From assembly GCA_902610975.1 (NCBI GenBank), contig CACLXL010000004.1, positions 2,501 through 66,500 of the forward strand: 64,000 nucleotides of DNA, read 5' to 3'. This document shows, in pieces, positions 30,314-39,474 of this stretch (its first letter is position 1; each line of letters opens with the position of its first letter). Source of the stretch: an uncultured Pelagibacteraceae bacterium. Lineage in GTDB: Bacteria; Pseudomonadota; Alphaproteobacteria; Pelagibacterales; Pelagibacteraceae. Both the position numbers and the translations under genes were made by a program. A model generated the notes under the pieces. It ran no database searches, had not been told where the DNA came from, and saw nothing but the letters and a program-made list of their open reading frames with translations.

Positions 30314-30423
30314 AAATGTTTTTAACAATTTTAGCAACTTTTTTAATTATTATTTTAATATTTCTATATGTTAGATACAAAAAGAAAAAAAAAGATAAAG
30401 AGGATATTTATCCATTATGGTAA
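30310..30423 (+). CDS. Micro-ORF, 37-aa single-TM protein MKMFLTILATFLIIILIFLYVRYKKKKKDKEDIYPLW
   Basis: ATG overlaps the preceding TGA (ATGA). One hydrophobic helix plus a basic tail. Not in the supplied ORF track because of its size. Confidence 0.55.
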   Translation: MKMFLTILATFLIIILIFLYVRYKKKKKDKEDIYPLW

Positions 30424-30485
30424 AAATATTATTAAAATTGATAAACAAATTTAGAAATTTTATTAGTAAAGAAGCGGAAGTATGA
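30417..30485 (+). CDS. Micro-ORF, 22 aa MVKILLKLINKFRNFISKEAEV (amphipathic/basic)
   Basis: ATG overlaps the end of the previous micro-ORF and its TGA overlaps the ATG of the next gene (ATGA at 30482). Confidence 0.35.
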   Translation: MVKILLKLINKFRNFISKEAEV

Positions 30486-31492
30486 ATTTTTTAAGACAAA
30501 AAACAATATTAGTAACAGGCGGCACAGGTTCCTTTGGAAAAAGTTTTGTAAATTATGTTTTACATAAAACAAAAGCAAAAAAAATTATAATTTTTTCTAG
30601 GGATGAATTAAAACAATATGAAATGCAAAACACGCTTTTAGGTCAAGGTCATGATCAAGATAGGTTACGGTTTTGGATTGGAGATGTTAGAGATAAATCA
30701 AGGCTAAAACTAGCCTTTAATGAAGTGGACTTTGTTGTGCACGCAGCAGCATTAAAACAAATTCCAGCAGCAGAGTACAATCCTCAAGAATGCATAAATA
30801 CAAATATAAATGGGGCTAATAATGTAATTTTTGCTGCTTTAGAGGAAGGTGTAAAAAAAGTCGTTGCTTTGTCTACGGATAAAGCATGCAACCCAATTAA
30901 CCTTTATGGTGCCACTAAACTGGCCTCAGATAAATTATTTGTATCAGCAAATAACCTTGGTGGTAAAAGAAAAACAATTTTTTCTTTAGTTAGATACGGA
31001 AATGTACTTAATTCAAGAGGATCTGTAATACCTTTTTTTCAAAAATTAATTTCGGAAAATAAAAAACTACTTCCTTTAACAGATAAAAAAATGTCAAGAT
31101 TTTTTATTAAAGTTGAAGATGGAGTAAAATTTGTCCTTAACTCCTTTCTAAGAATGAAGGGAGGTGAAATATTCGTCCCAAAACTACCTACAATTTATAT
31201 TAAAGATATTATTAAGGCATTAAACAAAAATTACAAAATTGTAGGTATAAGACCTGGTGAAAAGTTACATGAGATTTTGTGTTCTAGGGAAGAGTCCCAT
31301 CTAACTTTGGAATTCAAGGATCATTACATAATACGACCTTCAAATTGGGGAAAAAACATCAAAAACTATAAAACTAATAACATGGGAGAAAAAGGGAAGA
31401 GCGTACTACCCTCATTCGAGTATAGCTCCCTTTTAAATAAAAAAGTTTTGTCATTGACCCAAATTAAAGATTTATTAAAAAAAATTAAATAA
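30482..31492 (+). CDS. pseB: UDP-N-acetylglucosamine 4,6-dehydratase-like protein (PseB/CapD family)
   Basis: 'ILVTGGTGSFGKSFVNYVL', 'KIIIFSRDELKQYEMQ', 'RFWIGDVRDKSRLKLAF', 'HAAALKQIPAAEYNPQECINTNINGANNVI', 'LSTDKACNPINLYGATKLASDKLF'. Confidence 0.88.
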   Translation: MNFLRQKTILVTGGTGSFGKSFVNYVLHKTKAKKIIIFSRDELKQYEMQNTLLGQGHDQDRLRFWIGDVRDKSRLKLAFNEVDFVVHAAALKQIPAAEYNPQECINTNINGANNVIFAALEEGVKKVVALSTDKACNPINLYGATKLASDKLFVSANNLGGKRKTIFSLVRYGNVLNSRGSVIPFFQKLISENKKLLPLTDKKMSRFFIKVEDGVKFVLNSFLRMKGGEIFVPKLPTIYIKDIIKALNKNYKIVGIRPGEKLHEILCSREESHLTLEFKDHYIIRPSNWGKNIKNYKTNNMGEKGKSVLPSFEYSSLLNKKVLSLTQIKDLLKKIK

Positions 31493-31495
31493 AAA

Positions 31496-33229
31496 ATGAG
31501 TTCCTCAAAAGTTTTATCACTAACAAATGACTTTAAGTATTACTCAAAGGTTAAAAATATAATTATTTTGAACGACAATTTCTTAGATGAAAAAAAAAAT
31601 GCCAAAAGAAAAATTGAAATATTTAAAATTAAAGTAAAAAACAAAAAACAATTGAATAAAGTATATTCTTATTCTGAAAAAATTTATCATCAGTTATTAT
31701 CTGATTTAACGAAGCAATTAAATATAATTCATAATTTAAAAAAAAAAGAAAGATATTGGGAGATTATAGTGGGATGCTGGTTGATAGATTTTATATTAAT
31801 TTCTTTAAAAAATTTCTTGACAATAGAAAAAGTGTTAAAAAAAAGAAAGATTTCAAAATGTATTGTGATGAAAAATCATAATGAGAGTTTACATACATTA
31901 AACACAATAGAAGCTTCTAACGGACATAATGATAGTGATTGGAATTTTGCTTTAAATAGTAAGATTTTAAAGTTTTTAAATCCAAAAATAAAATTAATTC
32001 ATAAAAATTCAAAATTTAAGTATTTTAAATTGAAATTCTTTAATTTTGAGAAAACTAAAACAGATATCTTCAAAAATCTAGGATTTATAAATAATGTATT
32101 TAAAGATAAGAAAATATTCATATATAAAAGTTCTTTACCATTTATATCAGAAAAACTACTTGAATTAAAATTGGGTCAATTACCTTCTTACTGGACTACC
32201 AAGGAACCTTTGTATAAAAAATTTTCAAAAGAGTTTCGTCAGAATTTCAATCTCAATAGTAGTATTAGAAAAAAAGATAAATTTGAAAGTTTTATCAGAA
32301 AAGAGATTCCTTATGCTTTACCAATCTTTATGATGGAAAGTTTTAAGGAAAATATGAAATTAGCAAATCAAATTTTTCCAAAGAACCCAAAAAAAATTTT
32401 TACATGTGTTTCATGGCAAGGCGACGAATTATTTAAGTTATATTTAGCTGACAGAATAGATAATGCTAAGTATTTTTGTGGTCAACACGGAAACAATGTT
32501 TTTACAGCTTATCAATCCAGAATATCTTTAGACATCAAGTGTCCTGATAAGTTTTTATCTTGGGGTTATAAAAATTTAAGAAAAAATATAATACCAGTAT
32601 CAAATTTTAAGTGTATTGGAAAAATTTCAGAAAAAAGATATTTTGATCCTAAAGGAAAATTATTAATAATTTTTGATAAAGTAGGATTAAATAAATCCCC
32701 TTTTGAGAGAAATGATCTTTCACTTAAAAAAATTACCTCAACACTTTCAATCATAAAAGATTTAAAATTAGAACAAAAAAAAAATATAATACTAAGGTTA
32801 TGTAAATCTCATAAAAATGAATTCGGAGGATATTATTATAATAAATATTTGAAGAAAAATTCATATAAGAAAGATATTCTAAATTCAAATATTCGATCAC
32901 TTCAATTAAAATCAAGACTAAATTTCTTTAATTATTATTCTACAGGAATGCTAGAAAATTTTGTGCTTAATATTCCAACCGTCTGTTATTTGGTAAAAGA
33001 TCTTGAGTATCACAATGATTTTCTTATGAGTAAGATGAAATATTTAGAAAAAGCAAATATAGTTTTTTACGAAAAAAGAAAACTTTTGAAGCACATCTAT
33101 CATATATGGGACGATGTTGATTCATGGTGGAGTTCAAAAAAAACACAAAATTTAATAAAAAAATTTAACTTCAATTTTAATTTACCAGATAATAGTATAA
33201 ATGATTTAGCGAGGATTTTAAAAAATTGA
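31496..33229 (+). CDS. LIC12162-type transferase family protein
   Basis: Long ORF with 'YWEIIVGCWLIDFI', 'FTCVSWQGDELFKLYLADRIDNAKYFCGQHGNNVFTAY', 'DIKCPDKFLSWGY', resembling the LIC12162 family. Confidence 0.65.
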   Translation: MSSSKVLSLTNDFKYYSKVKNIIILNDNFLDEKKNAKRKIEIFKIKVKNKKQLNKVYSYSEKIYHQLLSDLTKQLNIIHNLKKKERYWEIIVGCWLIDFILISLKNFLTIEKVLKKRKISKCIVMKNHNESLHTLNTIEASNGHNDSDWNFALNSKILKFLNPKIKLIHKNSKFKYFKLKFFNFEKTKTDIFKNLGFINNVFKDKKIFIYKSSLPFISEKLLELKLGQLPSYWTTKEPLYKKFSKEFRQNFNLNSSIRKKDKFESFIRKEIPYALPIFMMESFKENMKLANQIFPKNPKKIFTCVSWQGDELFKLYLADRIDNAKYFCGQHGNNVFTAYQSRISLDIKCPDKFLSWGYKNLRKNIIPVSNFKCIGKISEKRYFDPKGKLLIIFDKVGLNKSPFERNDLSLKKITSTLSIIKDLKLEQKKNIILRLCKSHKNEFGGYYYNKYLKKNSYKKDILNSNIRSLQLKSRLNFFNYYSTGMLENFVLNIPTVCYLVKDLEYHNDFLMSKMKYLEKANIVFYEKRKLLKHIYHIWDDVDSWWSSKKTQNLIKKFNFNFNLPDNSINDLARILKN

Positions 33230-33831
33230 GAAAAACATCACAAGAAAATTTTTGGGAAAGAGAATTCGGTAACAATTATACTTTAAGAAATCTAAAAAGT
33301 ATTAAAAGAATAAATGTCATTGGAAATGATTTAAGAAAAAACAATTTAAAAATAAACTCCGCATTTGAAATTGGATGTAATATAGGCCTTAATTTACAAG
33401 CAATAAGAAAGCTCTACCCTAAAGCTAACATTAGCGGTGTTGAAATAAACCATAAAGCTTACAAAATATGTAAAAAAAATTTTAATTGTTATAATAAATC
33501 TCTTTACGAATTTGAGACTAAACAGAAATTTGAAATTGTAATTTCATCAGGTGTTCTAATTCATCAAAATCCAAAAAAGTTAAAATTATTTTATAAAAAA
33601 ATGTATAATCTTTCAAAAAAGTATATTTACTTAAGTGAATATTTCAATCCTACACCAATTGAATTAATTTATAGAGGTTTTAAAGGTAAATTATTTAAAA
33701 GAGACTTTGCAAAAGAGCTATGGAAATTATTTCCCAAAATGAAGTTGATCGATTATGGATTTCATTGGACTGAAGATCCAAAAAAGAAAGGTCATTGTGA
33801 TAATTCAAACTGGTTTTTATTTAAAAAGTAA
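33226..33831 (+). CDS. SAM-dependent methyltransferase (pseudaminic acid biosynthesis-associated type) with TTG start
   Basis: 'TSQENFWEREFGNNYTLRN', 'AFEIGCNIGLNLQAIRKLYPKANISGVEINHKAYKI'. Confidence 0.75.
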   Translation: MRKTSQENFWEREFGNNYTLRNLKSIKRINVIGNDLRKNNLKINSAFEIGCNIGLNLQAIRKLYPKANISGVEINHKAYKICKKNFNCYNKSLYEFETKQKFEIVISSGVLIHQNPKKLKLFYKKMYNLSKKYIYLSEYFNPTPIELIYRGFKGKLFKRDFAKELWKLFPKMKLIDYGFHWTEDPKKKGHCDNSNWFLFKK

Positions 33832-33842
33832 AATTAAATTAA

Positions 33843-34586
33843 ATGAGCTATAAACTTAAATTTAAACCTTTAAGCAGCTTTAACTTAATACGTTGTGGTA
33901 GAAATTTTGATGGGGGTTATCTCCTAACAAAAAATTCAATTATAAACTCAAACGCCCTTGTATCTTTTGGCATATTAGATGATTGCTCTTTCGAGGAAGA
34001 TTTTTTAAAAATAAAATCTGTCGAATGTTACTGTTATGATCATACTGTAAATTCCTCATACTGGAAAAAAAGAATATTTAATGATCTTGGCGCTTCAATT
34101 TTCAATTTAAATTATAAATTTTTCAAAAATACTTTAAGTAGATATTTTGAATTTAAAAGATTTTTTAAAAAAAAAACAAACTTACTAAAAATAGATACTA
34201 TAAAAAAGGGCAGCTTGGATACAATAATATCAAAACATAATTTGGAAAATAATTTTTTTTTGAAAGTAGATATAGAAGGATCAGAGTATAGAATTTTAGA
34301 TGACATTATTCATAATCAAGGCAAATTAAGCGGAATAATAATTGAATTTCATGATTTAGATTTACACAGAAATACAATTGAAAATTTTATAGACAAATTA
34401 GATCTCGTTTTAACCCATGTTCACCCCAACAACTTTGGAGGTATCGATGAGTCTGGAGATCCTTTAGTAATTGAAATGACATTTGAAAGAAATCCAGAAA
34501 AAAGCAAAACGACCTTTGTTTTACCTAATAAATTTGACCAACCAAACAATCCTGATGTGAAGGATATAACTATCAAATTTGAATAA
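33843..34586 (+). CDS. FkbM-like methyltransferase-family protein
   Basis: 'FNLIRCGRNFDGGYLLTKNSI', 'NFFLKVDIEGSEYRILDDI', 'GIIIEFHDLDLH'. Confidence 0.65.
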   Translation: MSYKLKFKPLSSFNLIRCGRNFDGGYLLTKNSIINSNALVSFGILDDCSFEEDFLKIKSVECYCYDHTVNSSYWKKRIFNDLGASIFNLNYKFFKNTLSRYFEFKRFFKKKTNLLKIDTIKKGSLDTIISKHNLENNFFLKVDIEGSEYRILDDIIHNQGKLSGIIIEFHDLDLHRNTIENFIDKLDLVLTHVHPNNFGGIDESGDPLVIEMTFERNPEKSKTTFVLPNKFDQPNNPDVKDITIKFE

Positions 34587-35784
34587 AGTAATGGAAGATA
34601 ACAAAATTATAACTGTTATGATGGAAAATCTTGAATATGGAGGTGCCACAACTCACTTAAAAACTTTAATAAAAAACAAAGCTTTTTCTAATGCAAAATT
34701 TATTCTTGTAACAAATAAGACCAATAAAGCTATTGATAAATCTTTTAAAATTAATAACAAAAAAATTGAAATATTTTTTTATAATTCATTAAATGTTTTA
34801 AGTCCAAACACAAAATTATCAAAATTAATAATTTTATTTTTAAAACCTTTTTTATTTTTAATATCAATTTTTCAAATGTATAATATTCTTAAAAAGTTAG
34901 AATTTAATATTTTGCTAGCGAACTGCGGCGGCTACGGCGATTTTAGATCAGAAATGGCATCTTTAATAGCCAATAAATTACTCAAAAAAAGAAAATCTTT
35001 TCTTTTGATTCACCATTGTTACAACAGACCATTATTTTGGAATTTTATGATTAGTAAAATTAATCACCTTATAGCAAATTGTGTGGATGGAATTATTTTT
35101 GTATCTAATGCAACAAAATTAACAATTAAGAAAAATACAACTTTACTTGATAATAATGTAAACAACATTGTAATACATAATGGTGTTGAAATTAAGAAAT
35201 TTTCAAAAAAATTAATTCCAAAGCTCCTGACTCATCCAAAAAAAATTAAAATTGGAATGCTTTCAAGAATTGAAGAATATAAAGGTCAAATGGATTTAGT
35301 GGAGGGATTTAATAGACTCCCAAAAAAGTTGAAAGATAAATGTAAAGTTTTTCTTGTCGGAAACGGGAAAAAGAGAGATATAATAGTCTTAAAAAAAAAG
35401 ATTCAAGAATATAAACTTCCAGGAAAAATCAAAATTGTAAATTATTTAAATGAAGATAGTTATAAAATTATAAATAATTTTGATTTGTTATTTTCACTGA
35501 CTCGAGATTTTGAAGCATTTGGATACTCAATAGCTGAAGCACTGTTTGTGAAAACACCAGTAATTTGCACAAATGTAGGAGGCATAAAGGAATTTGTTAA
35601 CAAAAAAAATGCAATTATTCTTCCTCCGAATAATATTTATTTAATTAAACGCTCTTTAATTGATTTCTTAACAAAGAAAAAACTATTCAATAACAAACAA
35701 AAAAATGGTTATAAATTAATAAAAGATAAATTCAATTCCGATATTATGAGTAAAAAATTTATCGAATATTTTTCTCATGCATAA
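34579..35784 (+). CDS. Glycosyltransferase family 4
   Basis: 'IGMLSRIEEYKGQMDLVEGFNRL', 'VFLVGNGKKRDIIVLKKKIQEYKLPGKIKIVNYL', 'FEAFGYSIAEALFVKTPVICTNVGGIKEFV'. Confidence 0.9.
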   Translation: MNKVMEDNKIITVMMENLEYGGATTHLKTLIKNKAFSNAKFILVTNKTNKAIDKSFKINNKKIEIFFYNSLNVLSPNTKLSKLIILFLKPFLFLISIFQMYNILKKLEFNILLANCGGYGDFRSEMASLIANKLLKKRKSFLLIHHCYNRPLFWNFMISKINHLIANCVDGIIFVSNATKLTIKKNTTLLDNNVNNIVIHNGVEIKKFSKKLIPKLLTHPKKIKIGMLSRIEEYKGQMDLVEGFNRLPKKLKDKCKVFLVGNGKKRDIIVLKKKIQEYKLPGKIKIVNYLNEDSYKIINNFDLLFSLTRDFEAFGYSIAEALFVKTPVICTNVGGIKEFVNKKNAIILPPNNIYLIKRSLIDFLTKKKLFNNKQKNGYKLIKDKFNSDIMSKKFIEYFSHA

Positions 35785-36697
35785 AATCCAAAATAAAAGA
35801 AAAATGCTTATAGTTGGAGGATCTGGTTTTTTAGGTTATCACCTGGCAAAATCAGCTTTAAAAAATGGCTGGTACATTGATAGCATCTCTCGAAAACCTC
35901 CAAGGAAAAATAGAAAGTTAACAAGAGTTAACTATTTAGTTTGTGATATTTCTAAATATAAAAATATAAAAAAAACAATAAAGAAAAAATATAATTTTGT
36001 TATTAATTTAGGAGGAAATGTCGATCATAAAAATAAAATAAAGACATTCCAAAGCCATTATAACGGCTGTAAGAATATTTCAAATTTCTTTTTAAAAAAA
36101 AATATTACAACGTTTGTCCAAATCGGTTCAAGTAGCGAATATGCTAAACTGAAATCTCCACATAAAGAGAATTTTAAATGCAACCCTAAGTCTTACTATG
36201 GAAAGTCAAAAAATTTAGCTACAAATTTTTTGTTAAACCTAAAAAAAAATAATAATTTTCCTGTTGTTATCTTAAGATTGTATCAAACCTTTGGATCAAA
36301 TCAGGACCCTAATAGACTTATACCATTTGTTATAAAATCTTGCCTTGAGGGAAAAAAATTTCCATGTTCTGATGGAAATCAATACAGAGATTTTATAGTA
36401 GTAGATCAGGTAGTTAAAGCTATTTTTAAATGTTATAAAAATAATAAAGCGTATGGGCAAATAATCAATATTGGATCTGGTAAAGCTCGTAAGGTGAAAG
36501 ATGTAATTGAAGAGATTAAGAGAAAAATTAAAAAAGGAAAACCACAATATGGAATGATAAAGCTGAGATCTGAGGAAAGCTCAAAAGCATTTCCTAATTT
36601 GAAAAAAGCTAGAAAATTTCTTGATTGGATGCCAAAAGAAAATTTTAAAAAAAGTCTTTACAAAACAATTATATTTTATAAACAAAATGAAAACTAA
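35777..36697 (+). CDS. NAD-dependent epimerase/dehydratase
   Basis: 'MLIVGGSGFLGYHLAKSAL', 'FVQIGSSSEYAK', 'SYYGKSKNLATNFLL', 'VVILRLYQTFGSNQDPNRLIPFVI'. Confidence 0.85.
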   Translation: MHKIQNKRKMLIVGGSGFLGYHLAKSALKNGWYIDSISRKPPRKNRKLTRVNYLVCDISKYKNIKKTIKKKYNFVINLGGNVDHKNKIKTFQSHYNGCKNISNFFLKKNITTFVQIGSSSEYAKLKSPHKENFKCNPKSYYGKSKNLATNFLLNLKKNNNFPVVILRLYQTFGSNQDPNRLIPFVIKSCLEGKKFPCSDGNQYRDFIVVDQVVKAIFKCYKNNKAYGQIINIGSGKARKVKDVIEEIKRKIKKGKPQYGMIKLRSEESSKAFPNLKKARKFLDWMPKENFKKSLYKTIIFYKQNEN

Positions 36698-37409
36698 AAA
36701 AAATATCTCAAAGGTAGTAATATTAGCAGGCGGAATGGGTACTAGAATTTCAGAGTACACCAAAACAATACCAAAACCTATGATTAAAATTGGTAAATTT
36801 CCAATTCTTGTTCATATTATAAAACATTTCAACAAATTTGGTTATAAAGATTTTTTAATAGCGACTGGCTATAAAGGAAAAGTAATTAAAGATTACTTTT
36901 TTAAGAAGAAAAATTTTTTTAAAAAACTTAAAATTAATGTAATTGATACTGGTCAAAAAACAATGACTGGAGGAAGAATTAAACGACTAAAAAAATATAT
37001 AAAAGATGAGGATTTTTTCCTTACTTATGGAGACGGAATATCTAACGTAAATTTAGATAAACTTTATAATTTTTATATAAAAAGTAAAAAAAAAGTCGTA
37101 TTAACCGCAGTAAGACCACCTGCAAGATTCGGTCATATAAAACTGAAAGACAATAAGGTTATTCAATTTAAAGAAAAGTCAAAACTTGATGAGGGTTGGA
37201 TTAATGGAGGTTTTTTTATTATGAGTAAAATAATATTTAAATATTTAAAAAATGATAAGACTTATCTAGAGCGAGAACCTTTAGAAATTATTGCTAAGAA
37301 ATCTTTTTTAGGCGCATATAAACATCACGACTTTTGGCAATGTGTTGATACGAAAAGAGATAAAGATAATTTAGAAAATCTATTGAAAAAGAAAAAAAAT
37401 AAATTTTGA
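36687..37409 (+). CDS. rfbF: Glucose-1-phosphate cytidylyltransferase-like nucleotidyltransferase
   Basis: 'VVILAGGMGTRISEYTKTIPKPMIKIGKFPILVHIIKHF', 'FFLTYGDGISNVNLDKL', 'LEREPLEII', 'YKHHDFWQCVDTKRDKDNLENLL'. Start moved downstream from the track's 36621 start to overlap the previous stop by ATGA-like coupling. Confidence 0.88.
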   Translation: MKTKKNISKVVILAGGMGTRISEYTKTIPKPMIKIGKFPILVHIIKHFNKFGYKDFLIATGYKGKVIKDYFFKKKNFFKKLKINVIDTGQKTMTGGRIKRLKKYIKDEDFFLTYGDGISNVNLDKLYNFYIKSKKKVVLTAVRPPARFGHIKLKDNKVIQFKEKSKLDEGWINGGFFIMSKIIFKYLKNDKTYLEREPLEIIAKKSFLGAYKHHDFWQCVDTKRDKDNLENLLKKKKNKF

Positions 37410-38404
37410 AATCTTATAATAAAGAAACCAAGAAAAAAGAATTTTTTTTAAAAAAAAATTTTCTTTTTATTGCTAAAAGTATACTTAAAATTTTATTTAT
37501 AAAAAAAATTTTATTTTTATTAATATACAAATTTCAAAAATTCTTTTCTAAAATAAATTACAAACCTTTAAGAGGTTTAGTCTATGATGCAGTTTCAGAA
37601 AAGCAGAGATTAATAGAACTTCAAACTAAAAAAGAAAGATTATATATTTTTTCAAACGATAAAAATTTATCTAGAGACCTTTTTATTAATAATGAATTTG
37701 ACCTATTCAAATTTAAAAAAGTAGTTGAAATTTTAAAAAATCAAAATCTAAAAACCCTATATGATATTGGTGCAAATATAGGAGTTACATGTATCCCAGC
37801 GGTTAAAAGGGGTTACTTCGAATATGCACATGCCGTAGAACCAGAATTAAAAAATTTTAATTTATTAAATAAAAATGTGAATTTAAACAATTTAGATGAA
37901 AGAATTTTAACTTATAATTTTGCGTTATCTAATAGCGATGATAGTCATCTGGAGATGGAACTATCTGAGGATAATTCAGGTGATCATAGAATTAGACCTT
38001 TTAATCCACAAATTACAATCCACGATGAAAATAAAAGAAATATAACTAAAGTTATATCTAAAAAATTTGATACATTGTTCAAAAACTTAAATCTAAAAAA
38101 TGATTTAGTATGGATTGATGCTCAAGGATATGAACCAGTAATTTTAGATGGAGCCGAAAATTTAATTAAGAGCAAAATACCTCTAGTAATAGAATTTTGG
38201 CCTTATGGACTCAAAAGAAATAAACTTTGGGAAAAAGTTGATATTTTTCTGAAAAAATATGACTACTATATTGATTTAAGTGAAAGACAAATTAATAAAA
38301 CACAAATTAATCAAAAGTCTTTAGAAGAGTTAAAAAATGGATGGGAGGAGGAAAAAAAAAATAATCATTCACTTTTTACTGATTTGCTATTAATTAAGAA
38401 TTAA
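37406..38404 (+). CDS. FkbM family methyltransferase (TTG start)
   Basis: 'TLYDIGANIGVTCIPAVKRGYFEYAHAVEPELKNFNLLNKNVNLN', 'LVWIDAQGYEPVILDGAENLIKSKIPLVIEFWP'. Confidence 0.85.
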   Translation: MKSYNKETKKKEFFLKKNFLFIAKSILKILFIKKILFLLIYKFQKFFSKINYKPLRGLVYDAVSEKQRLIELQTKKERLYIFSNDKNLSRDLFINNEFDLFKFKKVVEILKNQNLKTLYDIGANIGVTCIPAVKRGYFEYAHAVEPELKNFNLLNKNVNLNNLDERILTYNFALSNSDDSHLEMELSEDNSGDHRIRPFNPQITIHDENKRNITKVISKKFDTLFKNLNLKNDLVWIDAQGYEPVILDGAENLIKSKIPLVIEFWPYGLKRNKLWEKVDIFLKKYDYYIDLSERQINKTQINQKSLEELKNGWEEEKKNNHSLFTDLLLIKN

Positions 38405-39472
38405 ATGGAAAAACAATTTGAAGTTTTTAAAAATAAAAAAGTATTAATAACTGGACATACTGGATTCAAAGGTTCTTGGCTCACTCTATGGCTTAGCAAA
38501 ATCGGAGCAAAAGTCTACGGAATTTCACTTAAAAGTAAGAGCCTCAATCACTTTAATTCATTAAAAATTAAAGGTGTTAAATCAAATTTTTTTGATATTA
38601 AAGATCAAAAAAAGTTAAAAAAAGTTTTTCAGAAAATTAAACCTGATTTTGTTTTTCATTTGGCAGCGCAAGCTCTAGTAAAACGATCATATGAAAATTC
38701 TACTGAAACCTTTCTTAGCAACTCGATTGGAACACTTAATGTACTAGAGGGTCTTAAATCTCTGAGAAATAATTGTACTGCGGTGATAATCACTAGCGAT
38801 AAAGTTTATAAAAATTTTGAAGTAAAACGAGGATACAAAGAGAACGACATAATTGGTGGACAGGATCCTTACAGTGCATCAAAAGGATGCGCAGAGCTGA
38901 TAATCGAGTCCTATTTTTCATCTTTTTTAAAAAGAAATAAAAATTTAAAAATTGCTATTGCAAGAGCTGGAAATGTTATTGGCGGAGGGGATTGGAGTAA
39001 GGACAGACTGATTCCTGATTGCGCTAAATCATGGAAAAGTAAAAAGCCTGTAATTTTAAGAAATCCAAATTCTACAAGACCTTGGCAGAATGTTTTGGAT
39101 GTAATTAGAGGATACATGATATTAGCTAAAACTCTAAGAGAAAAAATTAATTTAAATGGAAAACCTTTTAATTTCGGACCACAAAGTAATGAAAATTACT
39201 CAGTAATAGATGTAATCAAATTACTAAAAAAGAATTGGAAAAACTTTAATTTCAAAATTCAAAATTCAAAAAAAAATTACAAAGAAGCTAATCTTTTAAA
39301 ACTTAACAGCAATAAAGCAAATGTACTTCTAAAATGGAAGTGTGCCTTAAAATTTAAACAATCAGTAGAATTAACCGCAAATTGGTATAAAAATTATTTT
39401 AATACAAAAAATGTCAAAAAAACTTCACTTTTAACCTTAGAAAATTATTATCATCATTTAGACAAGCAATAA
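38405..39472 (+). CDS. rfbG: CDP-glucose 4,6-dehydratase
   Basis: 'VLITGHTGFKGSWLTLWLSKIGAKVYGISL', 'FHLAAQALVKRSYENSTETFLSNSIGTLNVLEGL', 'ITSDKVYKN', 'GGQDPYSASKGCAELI', 'ARAGNVIGGGDWSKDRLIPD'. Confidence 0.93.
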   Translation: MEKQFEVFKNKKVLITGHTGFKGSWLTLWLSKIGAKVYGISLKSKSLNHFNSLKIKGVKSNFFDIKDQKKLKKVFQKIKPDFVFHLAAQALVKRSYENSTETFLSNSIGTLNVLEGLKSLRNNCTAVIITSDKVYKNFEVKRGYKENDIIGGQDPYSASKGCAELIIESYFSSFLKRNKNLKIAIARAGNVIGGGDWSKDRLIPDCAKSWKSKKPVILRNPNSTRPWQNVLDVIRGYMILAKTLREKINLNGKPFNFGPQSNENYSVIDVIKLLKKNWKNFNFKIQNSKKNYKEANLLKLNSNKANVLLKWKCALKFKQSVELTANWYKNYFNTKNVKKTSLLTLENYYHHLDKQ

Positions 39473-39474
39473 GA

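Noticed and set aside
36621-36686. Upstream extension of the rfbF-like ORF in the track
   Set aside because: The family N-terminus (VVILAGGMGTR) fits a start at 36687, which overlaps the previous stop in the usual coupled manner.
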